This document shows, one piece after another, positions 7,340 through 16,459 of a stretch of DNA of 64,000 nucleotides. The stretch is from Brockia lithotrophica (GTDB lineage Bacteria > Bacillota > Bacilli > Thermicanales > DSM-22653), in contig NZ_RBIJ01000004.1 of NCBI RefSeq assembly GCF_003633725.1, positions 62,001-126,000 on the forward strand, written 5' to 3'. Position 1 is the first letter of the stretch; the number at the start of each line of letters is the position of its first letter. A program made the position numbers and the translations under genes. Under the pieces are notes generated by a model. It saw nothing but the letters and a program-made list of their open reading frames with translations. It had not been told where the DNA came from and did not search any database.

Positions 7340-8749
7340 GTGTTCGAGGCGCTTACGGAACGGCTTGAGCGGGCGTTTTCCCGCCTGCGTGGCCGGGGCA
7401 AGCTGCGCGAAAGAGATGTGGACGAGGCACTCCGGGAAGTGCGCCTTGCCCTCCTCGAGGCGGACGTGAGCGTGGAGGTCGTCCGGGATTTCCTCGCGCG
7501 CATTCGGGAGCGCGCCGTCGGTCAGGAGGTTCTGGAGAGCCTCACTCCCGCCCAGCAGGTCGTCAAGATCGTCTACGAGGAACTTGTGCGGCTTATGGGC
7601 GAGGCGCGGGAGGACGTGCGCTGGGCGAAGTCGCCGCCCACAGTCGTGTTTCTCGTGGGGCTGCAGGGGACGGGGAAGACGACGACCGCGGCGAAGCTCG
7701 CCTACCACTTCCTCCGCGAAGGGCGCTCTCCCCTTCTCGTGGGAGCGGACGTCTACCGCCCGGCGGCGCGCGAGCAACTTGAGACCTTAGGCGCGAAGGC
7801 CGGCGTTCCCGTGTACACGCGCCACGACGTGGACGACGCCGTGCGCATCGCCCGCGAGGGCGTCGCGCGTGCGCGCGAAGAAGGACGAGACGTAGTCCTC
7901 GTAGATACGGCGGGTCGCCTCCACGTCGACGAAGAGCTCATGGCGGAGCTTGAACGGATGAAGGCGGAGCTCGCCCCGCACGAAATCCTCTTCACCCTGG
8001 ACGCCATGGCGGGACAGGACGCCGTACGCGTCGCGCGCGAGTTCCACGGGCGTCTGGCGCTCACGGGCGTCGTCGTCACGAAGCTCGACGGCGACAGCCG
8101 GGGCGGAGCCGTACTCTCCGTTCGGGCGGTCACGGGAGCGCCCGTGAAGTTCGTGGCCGTGGGGGAAAAGCTCGAAGACCTCGAGCCCTTTTACCCCGAC
8201 CGCATGGCCCAGAGGATCCTCGGCATGGGGGACATCCTCACGCTCATCGAAAAGGCCGAGCGCGAGCTCGACGAACGGCGCGCCGCCGAACTCGAGCGCA
8301 AGATGCGCGAGGCGACGTTCGACCTCGAGGACTTCCTCGAGCAGCTCCGGAGCCTTCGGCGCATGGGTCCTCTGGAGGAACTCCTCAAGCTCATTCCCGG
8401 TGTAGGCGGTGCGCTTCGCGGGGTGAGCGTGGACGAGCGCGAGCTTCGCCGTCTCGAGGCGATCATCCTCTCCATGACGCCGGAAGAACGCCGCCGCCCG
8501 GAGATCGTGAACTACAGCCGCCGGAAGCGCATCGCCCGGGGGAGCGGTACGTCCGTGCAGGACGTCAACCGCCTCCTCAAGCAGTTCGAGACGATGCGCA
8601 AGCTCATGAAGCAGATGAGCCGCGGCGCGGGCAAGAAAGGTCGCCTTCCCGACGTGGGAGATTTGGGCGACCTGAGCGGCCTTCTCGGAGGGGCAGGGGG
8701 ATTTCCCTTTGCTGGCGGCAAGAAGGCCAAGCGCAAATTCTGGCGTTAG
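7340..8749 (+). CDS. ffh: Signal recognition particle protein Ffh (SRP54)
   Basis: A 469-residue SRP GTPase that binds 4.5S/scRNA and targets ribosomes making membrane proteins to FtsY. The N domain (about 1-95) is followed by the G domain with P-loop GLQGTGKTTT at residues 107-116, G3 DTAGRL, and G4 TKLDGDSRGGA. The methionine-bearing M domain runs from about residue 300 to 440 and contains the RNA-binding SGTSVQDVNRLLKQF. The C terminus ends with a Lys/Arg-rich tail (GGKKAKRKFWR). GTG start with AAGGGGTGA upstream. Second gene of ylxM-ffh-rpsP-rimM-trmD. Length is normal for the family. Confidence 0.98.
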   Translation: MFEALTERLERAFSRLRGRGKLRERDVDEALREVRLALLEADVSVEVVRDFLARIRERAVGQEVLESLTPAQQVVKIVYEELVRLMGEAREDVRWAKSPPTVVFLVGLQGTGKTTTAAKLAYHFLREGRSPLLVGADVYRPAAREQLETLGAKAGVPVYTRHDVDDAVRIAREGVARAREEGRDVVLVDTAGRLHVDEELMAELERMKAELAPHEILFTLDAMAGQDAVRVAREFHGRLALTGVVVTKLDGDSRGGAVLSVRAVTGAPVKFVAVGEKLEDLEPFYPDRMAQRILGMGDILTLIEKAERELDERRAAELERKMREATFDLEDFLEQLRSLRRMGPLEELLKLIPGVGGALRGVSVDERELRRLEAIILSMTPEERRRPEIVNYSRRKRIARGSGTSVQDVNRLLKQFETMRKLMKQMSRGAGKKGRLPDVGDLGDLSGLLGGAGGFPFAGGKKAKRKFWR

Positions 8750-8810
8750 CTCACGCCTACCGGGCGTGCGCCGCCGATTTCGCGCCGAAACCGAAAAGGA
8801 GGCATGTGTC

Positions 8811-9107
8811 GTGCTCAAGATCCGCTTGCGTCGCATGGGGCGCAAGAAGCGCCCGTTTTACCGCGTGGTCGTTTCCGAGGCCTCCTCGCCGCGGGACGGC
8901 CGCTTCGTCGAGGAAATCGGCATCTACGATCCGCTCACCGAACCGGAGACCGTGCGCATCGACGTCGAACGCGCCCTCTACTGGCTGGAACACGGCGCCC
9001 AGCCTACGGAAACGGCGCGGAGCCTGCTCCGCAAGGCGGGTGTTCTCAAGGCCTACCACGAGCGGCGGAAGGCGCGCAAGGCGGAAGTCCGGGGCACCCA
9101 AGGTTGA
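8811..9107 (+). CDS. rpsP: Ribosomal protein bS16
   Basis: A 98-residue small-subunit protein that binds 16S rRNA early in 30S assembly. The N terminus LKIRLRRMGRKKRPFYRVVV is diagnostic, and VEEIGIYDPLTEPE follows. Start GTG 8811 is 8 nt from a strong AAAGGAGG (8795-8802). In most Bacillales khpA (ylqC), and in B. subtilis also ylqD, sits between rpsP and rimM. Here rimM starts 32 bp after the rpsP stop, so those genes are absent from this place. Confidence 0.98.
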   Translation: MLKIRLRRMGRKKRPFYRVVVSEASSPRDGRFVEEIGIYDPLTEPETVRIDVERALYWLEHGAQPTETARSLLRKAGVLKAYHERRKARKAEVRGTQG

Positions 9108-9139
9108 GGCGGCGCCGATTCTCCGAGGAGGCTGAGGAC

Positions 9140-9727
9140 GTGCCGGAGGAATCCAAGTCGCGCGGGCAAAGCGGGTACGCGCGCGTAGGTCGCATCGTCG
9201 CCCCGCACGGGATTCGCGGCGAAGTTCGCGTCCTGCCGTCTACGGATTTTCCCGCAGAGCGCTTTCGCCCTGGACGCACGCTCTACCTCGCCGGGCGGCA
9301 GGTGTCGAACCCGGAGGATTCCGACCTCCGCCCGCTCGAAGTCGTCCGCGCCCGCGCGAGCGGAACCGTGTACCTCCTCGCCTTTCGGGGCATCGAGGAC
9401 CGAAACGCCGCGGAGGCGCTCCGCGGCCGCGATCTCTACGTGCGCCGCGACGAACGCCCCGCCCTCCCCGAGGGGACGTACTACGTAGACGAAATCGTGG
9501 GTCTGCGCGTGCTCGACGAGGCGGGGAGGGAGGTAGGCGTGGTTTCCGAAGTCCTTTCCTACGCGGCAAACGACGTGTGGGTGGTGCGCCGACCCGGCAG
9601 GCCCGACATCCTTCTCCCCTTCGTTTCGGAGGTCGTGCGCGAGGTGTCCCCCGCGGAAGGGTACGTTCGCGTGCGGCTCCTACCCGGTCTTCCGGGGCTC
9701 GAAGACGAGGAGGTTCGGGGGTCGTGA
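9140..9727 (+). CDS. rimM: Ribosome maturation factor RimM
   Basis: A 195-residue factor for maturation of the 30S head; it binds uS19. The N-terminal RimM beta-barrel is marked by [17 protein letters not shown], and the PRC-barrel C-terminal half by [19 protein letters not shown] start lies 8 nt from GAGGAGG (9125-9131). An N-terminal tail of about 13 residues ([11 protein letters not shown]) precedes the domain. The stop codon overlaps the trmD start (GTGA), so the two are translationally coupled, as is usual for this pair. Confidence 0.96.
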   Translation: MPEESKSRGQSGYARVGRIVAPHGIRGEVRVLPSTDFPAERFRPGRTLYLAGRQVSNPEDSDLRPLEVVRARASGTVYLLAFRGIEDRNAAEALRGRDLYVRRDERPALPEGTYYVDEIVGLRVLDEAGREVGVVSEVLSYAANDVWVVRRPGRPDILLPFVSEVVREVSPAEGYVRVRLLPGLPGLEDEEVRGS

Positions 9728-10611
9728 GCGTTCGCGAACCCGTTCCCCTCATCGTGGACGTCCTCACCCTCTTCCCCGAGGTTTTCCCTCCGGTGTTCGG
9801 GGCGAGCATCCTCGGTCGCGCCCAGCGAGAAGGACGGTTTTCTCCCCGCATCGTCGACATCCGCGACTTTGCCGAAGACCGCCACCGGACCGTGGACGAC
9901 GAGCCGTACGGGGGCGGAAGTGGCATGGTCCTCAAGGTGGAGCCGATCTTTCGCGCCCTCGTCCACGTCTTGGGCGGGGAGGAAGCCTTCGAACGCTGGG
10001 CGGAGCTCCCGAAGCCCGAACGCCGTCCGCCGGTGATCCTCCTCACCCCCCAGGGGCGTCCCTTCACGCAGTCCGAAGCCCGACGCCTCGCGAACTTCGA
10101 CCGCCTCGTCTTCCTCTGCGGTCACTACGAGGGCGTGGACGAGCGGGTGCGCGAGCACCTCGTGAGCGAGGAGCTTTCCCTAGGGGACTTCGTCCTCACG
10201 GGCGGGGAACTTGCGGCGATGGTCGTCGTCGACGCGGTCGTACGCCTGCGCCCGGGGGTTTTGGGGAACGAAGCTTCCCCTGCAGAAGAATCCTTTTCCG
10301 AGGGCCTCTTGGAGTACCCGCAGTACACGCGTCCTCCGGAATTCCGAGGTTGGACGGTGCCGGACGTCCTGCGCTCCGGCAACCACGGGGAGATCGCCCG
10401 CTGGCGGAAGCGGGAAAGCCTCCGTCGGACGCTCGAACGGCGTCCGGACCTCCTTTTGGGCCGGGCGTTTTCTCTCGAAGAGGTAGAACTTCTGGCGGAC
10501 ATCGCCCGGTCTTCGCCGGAGCTTGCCGCGCGTGTGCGCGCCCTCGCCCTTCCCCCGCTTCCGCCGAAGAGGCGCCGCGGCGGTCCCGAACGACCTTGGG
10601 CGTTTTCTTGA
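9724..10611 (+). CDS. trmD: tRNA (guanine-N1)-methyltransferase TrmD
   Basis: A 295-residue SPOUT methyltransferase that makes m1G37 in tRNAs to prevent frameshifting, using AdoMet. The trefoil-knot motifs [27 protein letters not shown] and [23 protein letters not shown] split over two blocks are all present. The N terminus [20 protein letters not shown] is typical. It is longer than the usual ~245 residues. The extra length is mostly a C-terminal extension after the helical domain, ending [15 protein letters not shown], plus a small insertion around residue 90. GTG start overlaps rimM by 4 bp, with GAGGAGG upstream. Last gene before the rplS promoter. Confidence 0.96.
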   Translation: MSVREPVPLIVDVLTLFPEVFPPVFGASILGRAQREGRFSPRIVDIRDFAEDRHRTVDDEPYGGGSGMVLKVEPIFRALVHVLGGEEAFERWAELPKPERRPPVILLTPQGRPFTQSEARRLANFDRLVFLCGHYEGVDERVREHLVSEELSLGDFVLTGGELAAMVVVDAVVRLRPGVLGNEASPAEESFSEGLLEYPQYTRPPEFRGWTVPDVLRSGNHGEIARWRKRESLRRTLERRPDLLLGRAFSLEEVELLADIARSSPELAARVRALALPPLPPKRRRGGPERPWAFS

Positions 10612-10709
10612 GGGACCACTCCGTGCGGCGGACGGTGCATCCGCCGGACGCCCGGACGCGGGCATCGGACTGCGAACCCCGCGTTCTTTGCGGGATGCGG
10701 AGTTCGCAT

Positions 10710-10738
10710 TTGCTCCGGGCCGAAAAACGGCGTACAAT
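10710..10738 (+). promoter_or_regulatory. SigA-type promoter of rplS
   Basis: TTGCTC (10710-10715), 17-bp spacer, TACAAT (10733-10738). Transcription would start near 10745 and give a leader of about 115 nt before rplS, so rplS has its own promoter besides any read-through from trmD. Confidence 0.6.
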
Positions 10739-10783
10739 CGCAAGGAAGAGCCTCGTGGTCGCACCGCATTCACCGATTCCAAG

Positions 10784-10808
10784 GATCGCCGCCAATTGGG
10801 CGGCGGTC
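10784..10808 (+). promoter_or_regulatory. Hairpin in the rplS 5' leader (L19 leader candidate)
   Basis: A 10-bp stem (GATCGCCGCC with GGCGGCGGTC, one G-T pair, loop AATTG) lies in the middle of the predicted leader. Structured L19 leaders that feed back on rplS are known in Firmicutes. Whether this one matches that family needs a covariance search. No U-run follows, so it is not a simple terminator. Confidence 0.4.
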
Positions 10809-10858
10809 GTTTCCGGCGTACGTCGGCCGTGTGACGTCGGTAAAGGAGGGATTTTCCC

Positions 10859-11284
10859 GTGCACCCCATTCTCGAGCGGTTGACGAAGGAGCAACTCAAG
10901 AAAAACGTCCCCCACTTTCGCCCGGGGGACACGGTTCGTGTCGCCGTCCGCGTCGTAGAAGGCGGAAAGGAACGCACACAGATGTTTGAAGGTGTGGTGA
11001 TCAAGCGCCAAGGTCGGGGGATCGCCGAGACGTTTACCGTGCGCAAGATTTCCTACGGCGTCGGGGTCGAGCGCACGTTCCCGCTCCACTCGCCCAACGT
11101 CTTGTCCGTGGAGGTCGTTCGTTACGGGAAGGTCCGCCGGGCGCGTCTCCACTACCTCCGGGAGTTGCGGGGGAAGGCCGCCCGCATCAAAGAGAGAAAG
11201 CCCAAGCCGTGGGAGATCGCTTCGGCGGCGCCGGGCACCGAGACGGAGGGTGCTTCGGATCGTGGGGAGGGCGCGAAGGCGTAA
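10859..11284 (+). CDS. rplS: Ribosomal protein bL19
   Basis: A 141-residue large-subunit protein located at the 30S-50S interface. Diagnostic stretches are [32 protein letters not shown] and [15 protein letters not shown]. The core ends at about residue 112 ([18 protein letters not shown]), where most L19 proteins stop. Here roughly 25 further residues follow, rich in Ala, Gly and Glu ([15 protein letters not shown]). GTG start is 9 nt from AAAGGAGG. It begins the rplS-lepB-rbgA-rnhB-yraN run. Confidence 0.97.
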   Translation: MHPILERLTKEQLKKNVPHFRPGDTVRVAVRVVEGGKERTQMFEGVVIKRQGRGIAETFTVRKISYGVGVERTFPLHSPNVLSVEVVRYGKVRRARLHYLRELRGKAARIKERKPKPWEIASAAPGTETEGASDRGEGAKA

Positions 11285-11356
11285 GGTTCCTTTGCCCTCG
11301 TGCGCGTGCGGAGACGCCCGGGCGAGTTCGCGATGGGCGGGATAGGAGGCAGGTCG

Positions 11357-11995
11357 GTGGACGGGGAAAAGGGACGAGCGGCGGACGTCGTCTCCATCGG
11401 AGGGAAGGAGATCGCGTCGCGGTCGGAAACGCGGCGCGGCGGGGAGCTTTGGGAGTGGGGGAAGGCGATCTTCGTCGGGCTCCTCCTCGCCCTGTTCGTT
11501 CGGACGTTCCTCTTTCAGCCGACGATCGTGGAAGGGGACTCGATGGCGGAGACGCTCAAACCCCACGAGCGCGTGCTCGTAAACCGCTTCATCTATCACT
11601 TCGTTCCCATTCGTCGCGGCGACATCGTGGTCTTTCACGGCATAGGCGGCAAGGAGCTCATCAAGCGGGTAATCGGGTTGCCCGGCGACCGCATCGAGAT
11701 GCGCCACGACGTCCTGTACGTGAACGGCCAACCCGTTGAGGAACCGTATCTCGCCGAGAACCTCCGTACCTGGGCGGAAAAGGAAAAGCTCCTGGGCTTT
11801 TCGCCTCCGCGGCCGTTCACCGAGGACTTTCCCGAAGTCCAGGTACCGCCGGGGAAGCTCTTCGTCCTCGGCGACAACCGTCCCGCCAGTTCGGACAGCC
11901 GTTTCTTCGGCTTCATTTCCGTCGACGATCTCGTGGGAAGGGCCGACCTCGTATACTGGCCCTTGGACCGCATTCGCTGGCTCGGCGGGTCCTGA
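11357..11995 (+). CDS. lepB: Type I signal peptidase
   Basis: A 212-residue membrane serine protease that cleaves signal peptides from exported proteins. One N-terminal membrane helix (about residues 36-53, AIFVGLLLALFVRTFLF) is followed by box B with the catalytic Ser62 (VEGDSMAETL). The catalytic Lys102 is in KELIKRVIGLPGD, then box E, GDNRPASSDSRFFG. Cytoplasmic N-terminal tail of about 30 residues. Chosen start GTG 11357 is 7 nt from TAGGAGG; a longer frame from 11300 lacks a ribosome site. Its position between rplS and rbgA is as in several Bacillales. Confidence 0.95.
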   Translation: MDGEKGRAADVVSIGGKEIASRSETRRGGELWEWGKAIFVGLLLALFVRTFLFQPTIVEGDSMAETLKPHERVLVNRFIYHFVPIRRGDIVVFHGIGGKELIKRVIGLPGDRIEMRHDVLYVNGQPVEEPYLAENLRTWAEKEKLLGFSPPRPFTEDFPEVQVPPGKLFVLGDNRPASSDSRFFGFISVDDLVGRADLVYWPLDRIRWLGGS

Positions 11996-12028
11996 GGCGT
12001 CCGATAGGGTAGGGTGGGAGGGAAGGGC

Positions 12029-12895
12029 GTGTCGGGCACGATTCAGTGGTACCCCGGACACATGGCACGGGCGGAGCGGGAACTCCGGGAGCGGGCGGCG
12101 CTCGTGGACGTCGTCCTCTTCCTCGTGGACGCGCGAATCCCGCGGTCGTCGTCTGCCCACCCTCGGGTGGAAGCCGCCCTTGCCGGACGGCCTACGCTTC
12201 TCGTGCTCGCCAAGGCGGACCTCGCCGACCCGCAGGCGACGGAGCAGTGGGTTCGCTGGTTTGCCCGACGTGGGCGGACGGCCGTTCCGTTTTCCGCCCG
12301 CTCTTCCCGTGGCGTCGCCTCCCTCGTACGCCACATCTTTTCGGCCGCTTCGGCGCGCGGCGGACGTCCGCCGCGCGTTGCCGTCGTCGGCATGCCCAAC
12401 GTAGGGAAGTCGACGCTCGTCAACCGTCTCGTCGGCCGACGCGCGGCCCGGGTCGGGAGCCTCCCCGGCGTCACGCGGGGCATTCAGTGGCTTCGCGGAC
12501 CGGAAGGGCTTCTCGTCCTCGACACGCCCGGGATTTTGCCTCCCCGGTTGGACGACCAGGAGTCGGCCCGGCGCCTTGCCCTTCTCGGGCTTGTCCGCGA
12601 GGAGCGCGCCCCGCGAGAAGTCCTCGCCGACCTCGCCTTTGCCCTCTTGCGCGGGCGGTACCGCGATCGGCTCGAGGCGCGCTACGGTCCCTTTTCTCCC
12701 CAAGCTCTCGAAAGCTCTGGGACCTTTTACCGCGCCCTGGCGGAACGCCTACACTTCCTCCTTCCGGGAGGAGAAGCGGACGCGGACCGCGCCATGCGCC
12801 ACGTTCTTCGGGAGATCCGCGAGGGCCGCTTTGGGCCCATGACTTTGGAATGGCCGGAAGAGGAGAGCGGAGGCACGGAAGGGGGAGGGCCGTGA
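12029..12895 (+). CDS. rbgA: Ribosome biogenesis GTPase RbgA (YlqF)
   Basis: A 288-residue circularly permuted GTPase required late in 50S assembly (uL16 incorporation). The permuted order is visible: G4 LAKADL (about residue 60) precedes G1 [10 protein letters not shown] (121-130), then the G2 region SLPGVTRG and G3 DTPGIL. The N-terminal [15 protein letters not shown] is the RbgA signature. The C-terminal RNA-binding helical domain includes residues after 200. GTG start 12029; the upstream GGGAGGGAAGGG serves as ribosome site. The stop overlaps the rnhB start (GTGA). Confidence 0.96.
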   Translation: MSGTIQWYPGHMARAERELRERAALVDVVLFLVDARIPRSSSAHPRVEAALAGRPTLLVLAKADLADPQATEQWVRWFARRGRTAVPFSARSSRGVASLVRHIFSAASARGGRPPRVAVVGMPNVGKSTLVNRLVGRRAARVGSLPGVTRGIQWLRGPEGLLVLDTPGILPPRLDDQESARRLALLGLVREERAPREVLADLAFALLRGRYRDRLEARYGPFSPQALESSGTFYRALAERLHFLLPGGEADADRAMRHVLREIREGRFGPMTLEWPEEESGGTEGGGP

Positions 12896-13611
12896 TCGAA
12901 CTCCAGGAAATTCCCTTAGGTTTCGGTCGGCGTTCCCCGGCCGAGCTGCGCCTCGTGTACGCAGCGATGCTCGCCCACGAACTCCCCTATTGGGAGCGCG
13001 GCCTCCTGGTGGCGGGCGTAGACGAGGCGGGGAGGGGCCCCCTCGCCGGTCCCGTTGCCGCCGCCGCCGTCGTCCTCGATCCCGAGCGGCCGCTCTACGG
13101 CGTGGATGACTCTAAGCGCCTCTCTCCCGCACACCGCCGCGCCCTCCTCCCGCGGATCTATCGTCTCGCCCGCGGCGTAGGAGTCGGGTTTGCCGAGGCG
13201 GACGAAGTCGACCGCTGGGGGATCGCGGAGGCTACGCGCATCGCCATGCGCCGCGCGCTGGCAGCCCTCCCCTTCGTCCCGGACGTCGTTCTCGTGGATG
13301 CCTTTCCGCCGAAGAGCGGGTTGCCCGAGGTACCCCTCGTGCGCGGGGACCGGCGGAGCGCTTCGATCGCGGCGGCGAGCGTGGTCGCCAAAGAGCTTCG
13401 CGACCGCCGGCTGCGCGCTTACGGCGGCCTCTATCCACACTACGGGTTCGAACGCCACGTCGGCTACGGTACGGAGGCCCACCGGGAGGCGCTCGTGCTC
13501 CACGGTCCTTCCGCCGTGCACCGCCGTTCGTTCCTCCGAAACATCGTCTGGTCGGCGGATCGTGCGGGAGACGACGGGGCTGAGGGGGAAGTGCCCCATG
13601 CGCGCCTTTGA
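12892..13611 (+). CDS. rnhB: Ribonuclease HII
   Basis: A 239-residue type 2 RNase H that removes ribonucleotides and RNA primers from DNA-RNA hybrids. The metal-binding motif [15 protein letters not shown] includes Asp44 and Glu45; a further acidic Asp is in VLVDAFPP, and KVV-type core [12 protein letters not shown] and [12 protein letters not shown] follow. An N-terminal extension of about 40 residues ([20 protein letters not shown]) precedes the catalytic domain, as in the longer Bacillus RnhB. GTG start overlaps the rbgA stop. The C terminus extends 14 bp over the next gene. Confidence 0.95.
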   Translation: MIELQEIPLGFGRRSPAELRLVYAAMLAHELPYWERGLLVAGVDEAGRGPLAGPVAAAAVVLDPERPLYGVDDSKRLSPAHRRALLPRIYRLARGVGVGFAEADEVDRWGIAEATRIAMRRALAALPFVPDVVLVDAFPPKSGLPEVPLVRGDRRSASIAAASVVAKELRDRRLRAYGGLYPHYGFERHVGYGTEAHREALVLHGPSAVHRRSFLRNIVWSADRAGDDGAEGEVPHARL

Positions 13612-13963
13612 AACCGGCCGCCTCGGCGAAGCCCTCGCTCGCCGCTACCTCGAGGAACGCGGGTACCGCATCGTGGGGCAGAACATCCGCTTCCGCTTCG
13701 GAGAAATCGACCTCGTGGCGACGAGAGACGACTACCTCGTCTTCGTCGAGGTAAAGACGCGGCGTCGGGAGGGGAACTTTGGGACGGGCCGCGAAGCGGT
13801 CACCCCGCGGAAGTCTTCGCGCCTCGTACGCCTCGCCCAGGCGTACGTTCTCCGGTACGGGTGCGACGGGCGGCGGATCCGCTTCGACGTGATCGAGGTG
13901 GTTCTCGACGTTCGCCGGCGAAAGGCGCGGGTTCTCCATCTCCCCAATGCGTTCGAAATGTGA
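13598..13963 (+). CDS. yraN: YraN/UPF0102 family nuclease-fold protein
   Basis: A 121-residue member of the UPF0102 family, which has the restriction-endonuclease-like fold. GRLGEALARRYLEERGYRI at the N terminus, then FGEIDLVATRDD and VFVEVKTRRR supply the D-(X)n-ExK residues of that fold. Function is unproven; a role in DNA repair or processing has been suggested from the fold and its steady association with rnhB and comM-like genes. ATG start lies inside the end of rnhB (14-bp overlap). Length is normal. Confidence 0.9.
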   Translation: MRAFETGRLGEALARRYLEERGYRIVGQNIRFRFGEIDLVATRDDYLVFVEVKTRRREGNFGTGREAVTPRKSSRLVRLAQAYVLRYGCDGRRIRFDVIEVVLDVRRRKARVLHLPNAFEM

Positions 13964-14036
13964 GGTCGCCTTTTCAGACAGAACGTGCGCCCAACGGCAC
14001 GCGGAAAACGGGCGGAGGAAGAAAGGGGAAGCGAGG

Positions 14037-14738
14037 GTGGACGTCTTTGAAGCCATTCGCACGCGGCGGAGCGTGCGCAAGTTCAAACCCGATCCGGTGG
14101 AGGAAGAAAAGATCGCCAAAATCCTCGAAGCGGCGACGTGGGCGCCCAACCACGGGCTGACGCAGCCGTGGCGGTTTTTCGTCCTCACGGGGGAGGGGAG
14201 AAGGCCCCTCGGCCGGTTGTTCCGCGAACTCCGACGCCGAGAAATGGCCGATCCGGATACGCCGGAGAACCAAGAAATCCTCCGGCGCGAAGAGGAAAAG
14301 CCGTTTAAGGCCCCCGTCGTGATCGTCGTCGCCGTAGAGCCCAAGGACGAACCCGGCGTAATCCCCCAGGAAGAGCGGTCCGCGGTGAGCGCGGCGGTGC
14401 AAAACATGCTCCTCGCCGCCCACGCCCTCGGTTTGGGGGCAAAGTGGAAGACGGGGAAGCGCGCCTACCACCCGTACGTCGCCCGCTTTTTCGGGCTGAG
14501 CGATCGGGCGGAGATCGTGGGCTTTATCGACGTCGGCTACCCGCGGGAAGTCCCCCCGCCCCCGCCCCGCGACCCGTACACCGTGTACACGAAGTGGATT
14601 TCCGAGGACCTTCCGTACGACCGCGTGCCGCCGCTCGCCCGCAAGGAAGAGACGGATGCCGACGGAGAAGGGAGTTCCCCCGTTCGCGCCACGGTCCTCG
14701 GGGGAGGAATCTCCTCCACGGCCGACGAAGAAGAGTAG
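14037..14738 (+). CDS. Nitroreductase family protein
   Basis: A 233-residue FMN-dependent oxidoreductase of the nitroreductase superfamily. The N-terminal VFEAIRTRRSVRKFKPDPV gives the FMN-phosphate-binding Arg residues; ATWAPNHGLTQPWRFFV and the central AVQNMLLAAHALGLGAKW are typical. The C-terminal FMN-contacting GFIDVGYP is followed by about 50 residues with a Pro run and an acidic tail (SSTADEEE) not usual for the family. Chosen start GTG 14037 follows AAAGGGG. The gene sits between yraN and comM, where B. subtilis has no such gene, so it looks like a local insertion. Physiological substrate unknown. Confidence 0.85.
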   Translation: MDVFEAIRTRRSVRKFKPDPVEEEKIAKILEAATWAPNHGLTQPWRFFVLTGEGRRPLGRLFRELRRREMADPDTPENQEILRREEEKPFKAPVVIVVAVEPKDEPGVIPQEERSAVSAAVQNMLLAAHALGLGAKWKTGKRAYHPYVARFFGLSDRAEIVGFIDVGYPREVPPPPPRDPYTVYTKWISEDLPYDRVPPLARKEETDADGEGSSPVRATVLGGGISSTADEEE

Positions 14739-14763
14739 CAAAGCGGCGCGGGAGGGGTGGGGT

Positions 14764-16308
14764 GTGGCGGCCGGGGGACGTTCGGAGGGATTTGCCCGCA
14801 TTCGCAGCGCGGCCGTCGTCGGAATCGAAGCCTATCCGGTCGACGTCGAGGTGTCCCTTGCGCGCGGGCTTCCCGCCTTCGACCTCGTGGGTCTACCCGG
14901 AAACGCGACGCGGGAGGCGCGGGAGCGCGTGCGCGCCGCGTTGGGAAATTCCGGGTTTCCCTTCCCCCTGGCGCGGATCACGGCAAACCTCGCCCCCGCG
15001 GACCTTCCGAAGACGGGGAGCCACTGGGACCTGCCCTTGGCCGTAGGGATTCTCGTCGCGTCGGGCGGCGTGCGGCCGCTGGCCCGGCTGGACGACGTGG
15101 CGTTTCTCGGAGAACTGTCGCTCGACGGAACGCTTCGACCCGTGCGCGGGATCCTCGCCTTTGCCCAGGCGGTGCGACGCGCAGGCGTCGAAGCGTTTGT
15201 CCTTCCTGCGGAAAACGAGCGAGAGGCGCGCCTGCTCGGTCTCACCGCGTTTCTCGCCCGAAACCTCGCGGAAGTTGCGGCCTTTCTCGAACGTCCGCGG
15301 AACTTCGTGAGCTACAAGGGAGGTTCGGACGAAGCGGCGGACGCCGAAGGAGAGGCCGGGGACTATGCGGACGTATACGGGCACGAAGACGTCAAGCGGG
15401 CCCTCGTCGTCGCTGCGGCCGGATTTCACAACGTACTCCTCGTCGGCCCTCCGGGCTCGGGGAAGACGATGCTCCTCGAACGCCTCGGCACCATCCTCCC
15501 ACCCCTCACGCCGGAGGAATCCCTCGAAGTCTCCACGATTTACGACGTCGCCGGCCTTCTCAACGGTTCGGGGCTTCTTCGGAGGCGCCCTTTCCGCGCC
15601 CCGCACCACACGATCTCTCCACAAGGTCTCGTAGGCGGGGGCTCCGTTCCCGTACCCGGGGAGGTGACGCTCGCCCACCGGGGCGTCCTCTTTCTCGACG
15701 AACTCCTCGAGTTTCCGCCGCGCCTCCTCGATCTCTTGCGCCAACCTCTCGAGTCCGGAGAGGTGGTGTTGGCGCGGGCGCGGGCGCGCGTGCGTTACCC
15801 CGCGCGATTTCTCCTCGCCGCGGCGACGAACCCATGCCCTTGCGGGTACTTCGGTTTCGAGGACGAGGTGCACGCGTGCCGGTGTACCTCGCAAGAAGTC
15901 GGGCGGTACCGGAACCGCCTTTCGGGACCCCTCAAAGACCGCTTCGACATCCTCCTCGAGGTACCGCTCCCCCGGTACCGGGATATCCTCGACCGCAGGC
16001 GTACGGAAACTTCTGCGGAAATGGCCGAGCGCGTACGCGAGGCGGCGGCGCGTGCCGCACGGCGGCTTCCCGACCTTCCCCTGCCGGCCAACGGATTTCT
16101 CGGCCCCCGGGAGGTGGCCCAGGTCGTCCCCTTGTCGCCTCCCCTTCGCGCCTTTCTCCAGGAGCTCCTCGTGGGGTTGGGGCTTTCCGCCCGTGCCGTA
16201 CACAAGCTCCTCAAGGTCGCGCGCACGATCGCCGACCTCGAGGGCGAGGAGAACGTAGGCGAAGCCCACCTCCTCGAGGCAGCGGCCTTGCGCCGGGAGG
16301 TGATCTGA
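14764..16308 (+). CDS. comM: YifB/ComM family Mg-chelatase-like AAA+ ATPase
   Basis: A 514-residue AAA+ protein. ComM in Gram-negative bacteria is a helicase that promotes branch migration during natural transformation; Firmicute homologues are less studied. An N-terminal LonC-like domain (AVVGIEAYPVDVEVSLARGL to about residue 190) precedes the ATPase with Walker A GPPGSGKT at 228-235. RPFRAPHHTIS is the family signature, and LFLDELLEF is Walker B. A cysteine cluster in ATNPCPCGYFG and HACRCTS is also typical. Start GTG 14764 follows GGGAGGGG; a longer frame overlaps the nitroreductase and has no ribosome site. Together with dprA downstream it suggests a competence or recombination theme. Confidence 0.92.
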   Translation: MAAGGRSEGFARIRSAAVVGIEAYPVDVEVSLARGLPAFDLVGLPGNATREARERVRAALGNSGFPFPLARITANLAPADLPKTGSHWDLPLAVGILVASGGVRPLARLDDVAFLGELSLDGTLRPVRGILAFAQAVRRAGVEAFVLPAENEREARLLGLTAFLARNLAEVAAFLERPRNFVSYKGGSDEAADAEGEAGDYADVYGHEDVKRALVVAAAGFHNVLLVGPPGSGKTMLLERLGTILPPLTPEESLEVSTIYDVAGLLNGSGLLRRRPFRAPHHTISPQGLVGGGSVPVPGEVTLAHRGVLFLDELLEFPPRLLDLLRQPLESGEVVLARARARVRYPARFLLAAATNPCPCGYFGFEDEVHACRCTSQEVGRYRNRLSGPLKDRFDILLEVPLPRYRDILDRRRTETSAEMAERVREAAARAARRLPDLPLPANGFLGPREVAQVVPLSPPLRAFLQELLVGLGLSARAVHKLLKVARTIADLEGEENVGEAHLLEAAALRREVI

Positions 16309-16331
16309 ACGGTCTATACGGCAAGCGGAGC

Positions 16332-16378
16332 AAAATCGCACGCTCGAGAAATCGAGAGCGCGGCGAGATTTTGTTTTT
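16332..16378 (+). terminator. Terminator after comM
   Basis: An outer pairing AAAATCGC with GCGA..TTTT encloses a GAAA tetraloop hairpin (CTCGA-GAAA-TCGAG), followed by TTTTGTTTTT. It ends the comM transcript 25-70 bp after the stop. Confidence 0.65.
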
Positions 16379-16408
16379 GGGATGCATAGGGCCCCTGTGG
16401 ACCCACTC

Positions 16409-16417
16409 TTCGACAAA
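16409..16417 (+). promoter_or_regulatory. Perfect Spo0A box (0A box, reverse orientation)
   Basis: TTCGACAAA is the exact reverse complement of the 0A-box consensus TTTGTCGAA. It lies 7 bp upstream of the -35 hexamer of the promoter at 16425-16453, the usual place for a Spo0A-P site. The match is seen; binding is inferred. Confidence 0.5.
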
Positions 16418-16424
16418 CTTTTAC

Positions 16425-16453
16425 TTGACATTAAGTATGAAATGCGTTATGTT
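16425..16453 (+). promoter_or_regulatory. Strong SigA-type promoter upstream of the Spo0E-like gene
   Basis: TTGACA (16425-16430) with a 17-bp spacer and TATGTT (16448-16453): a consensus -35 and a good -10, in an AT-rich island within GC-rich DNA. Transcription would start near 16460. Confidence 0.75.
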
Positions 16454-16459
16454 TGATGC

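Noticed and set aside
10196-12703. 835-residue minus-strand open frame
   Set aside because: Antisense to trmD-rplS-lepB-rbgA, which are all firmly identified; caused by high GC.
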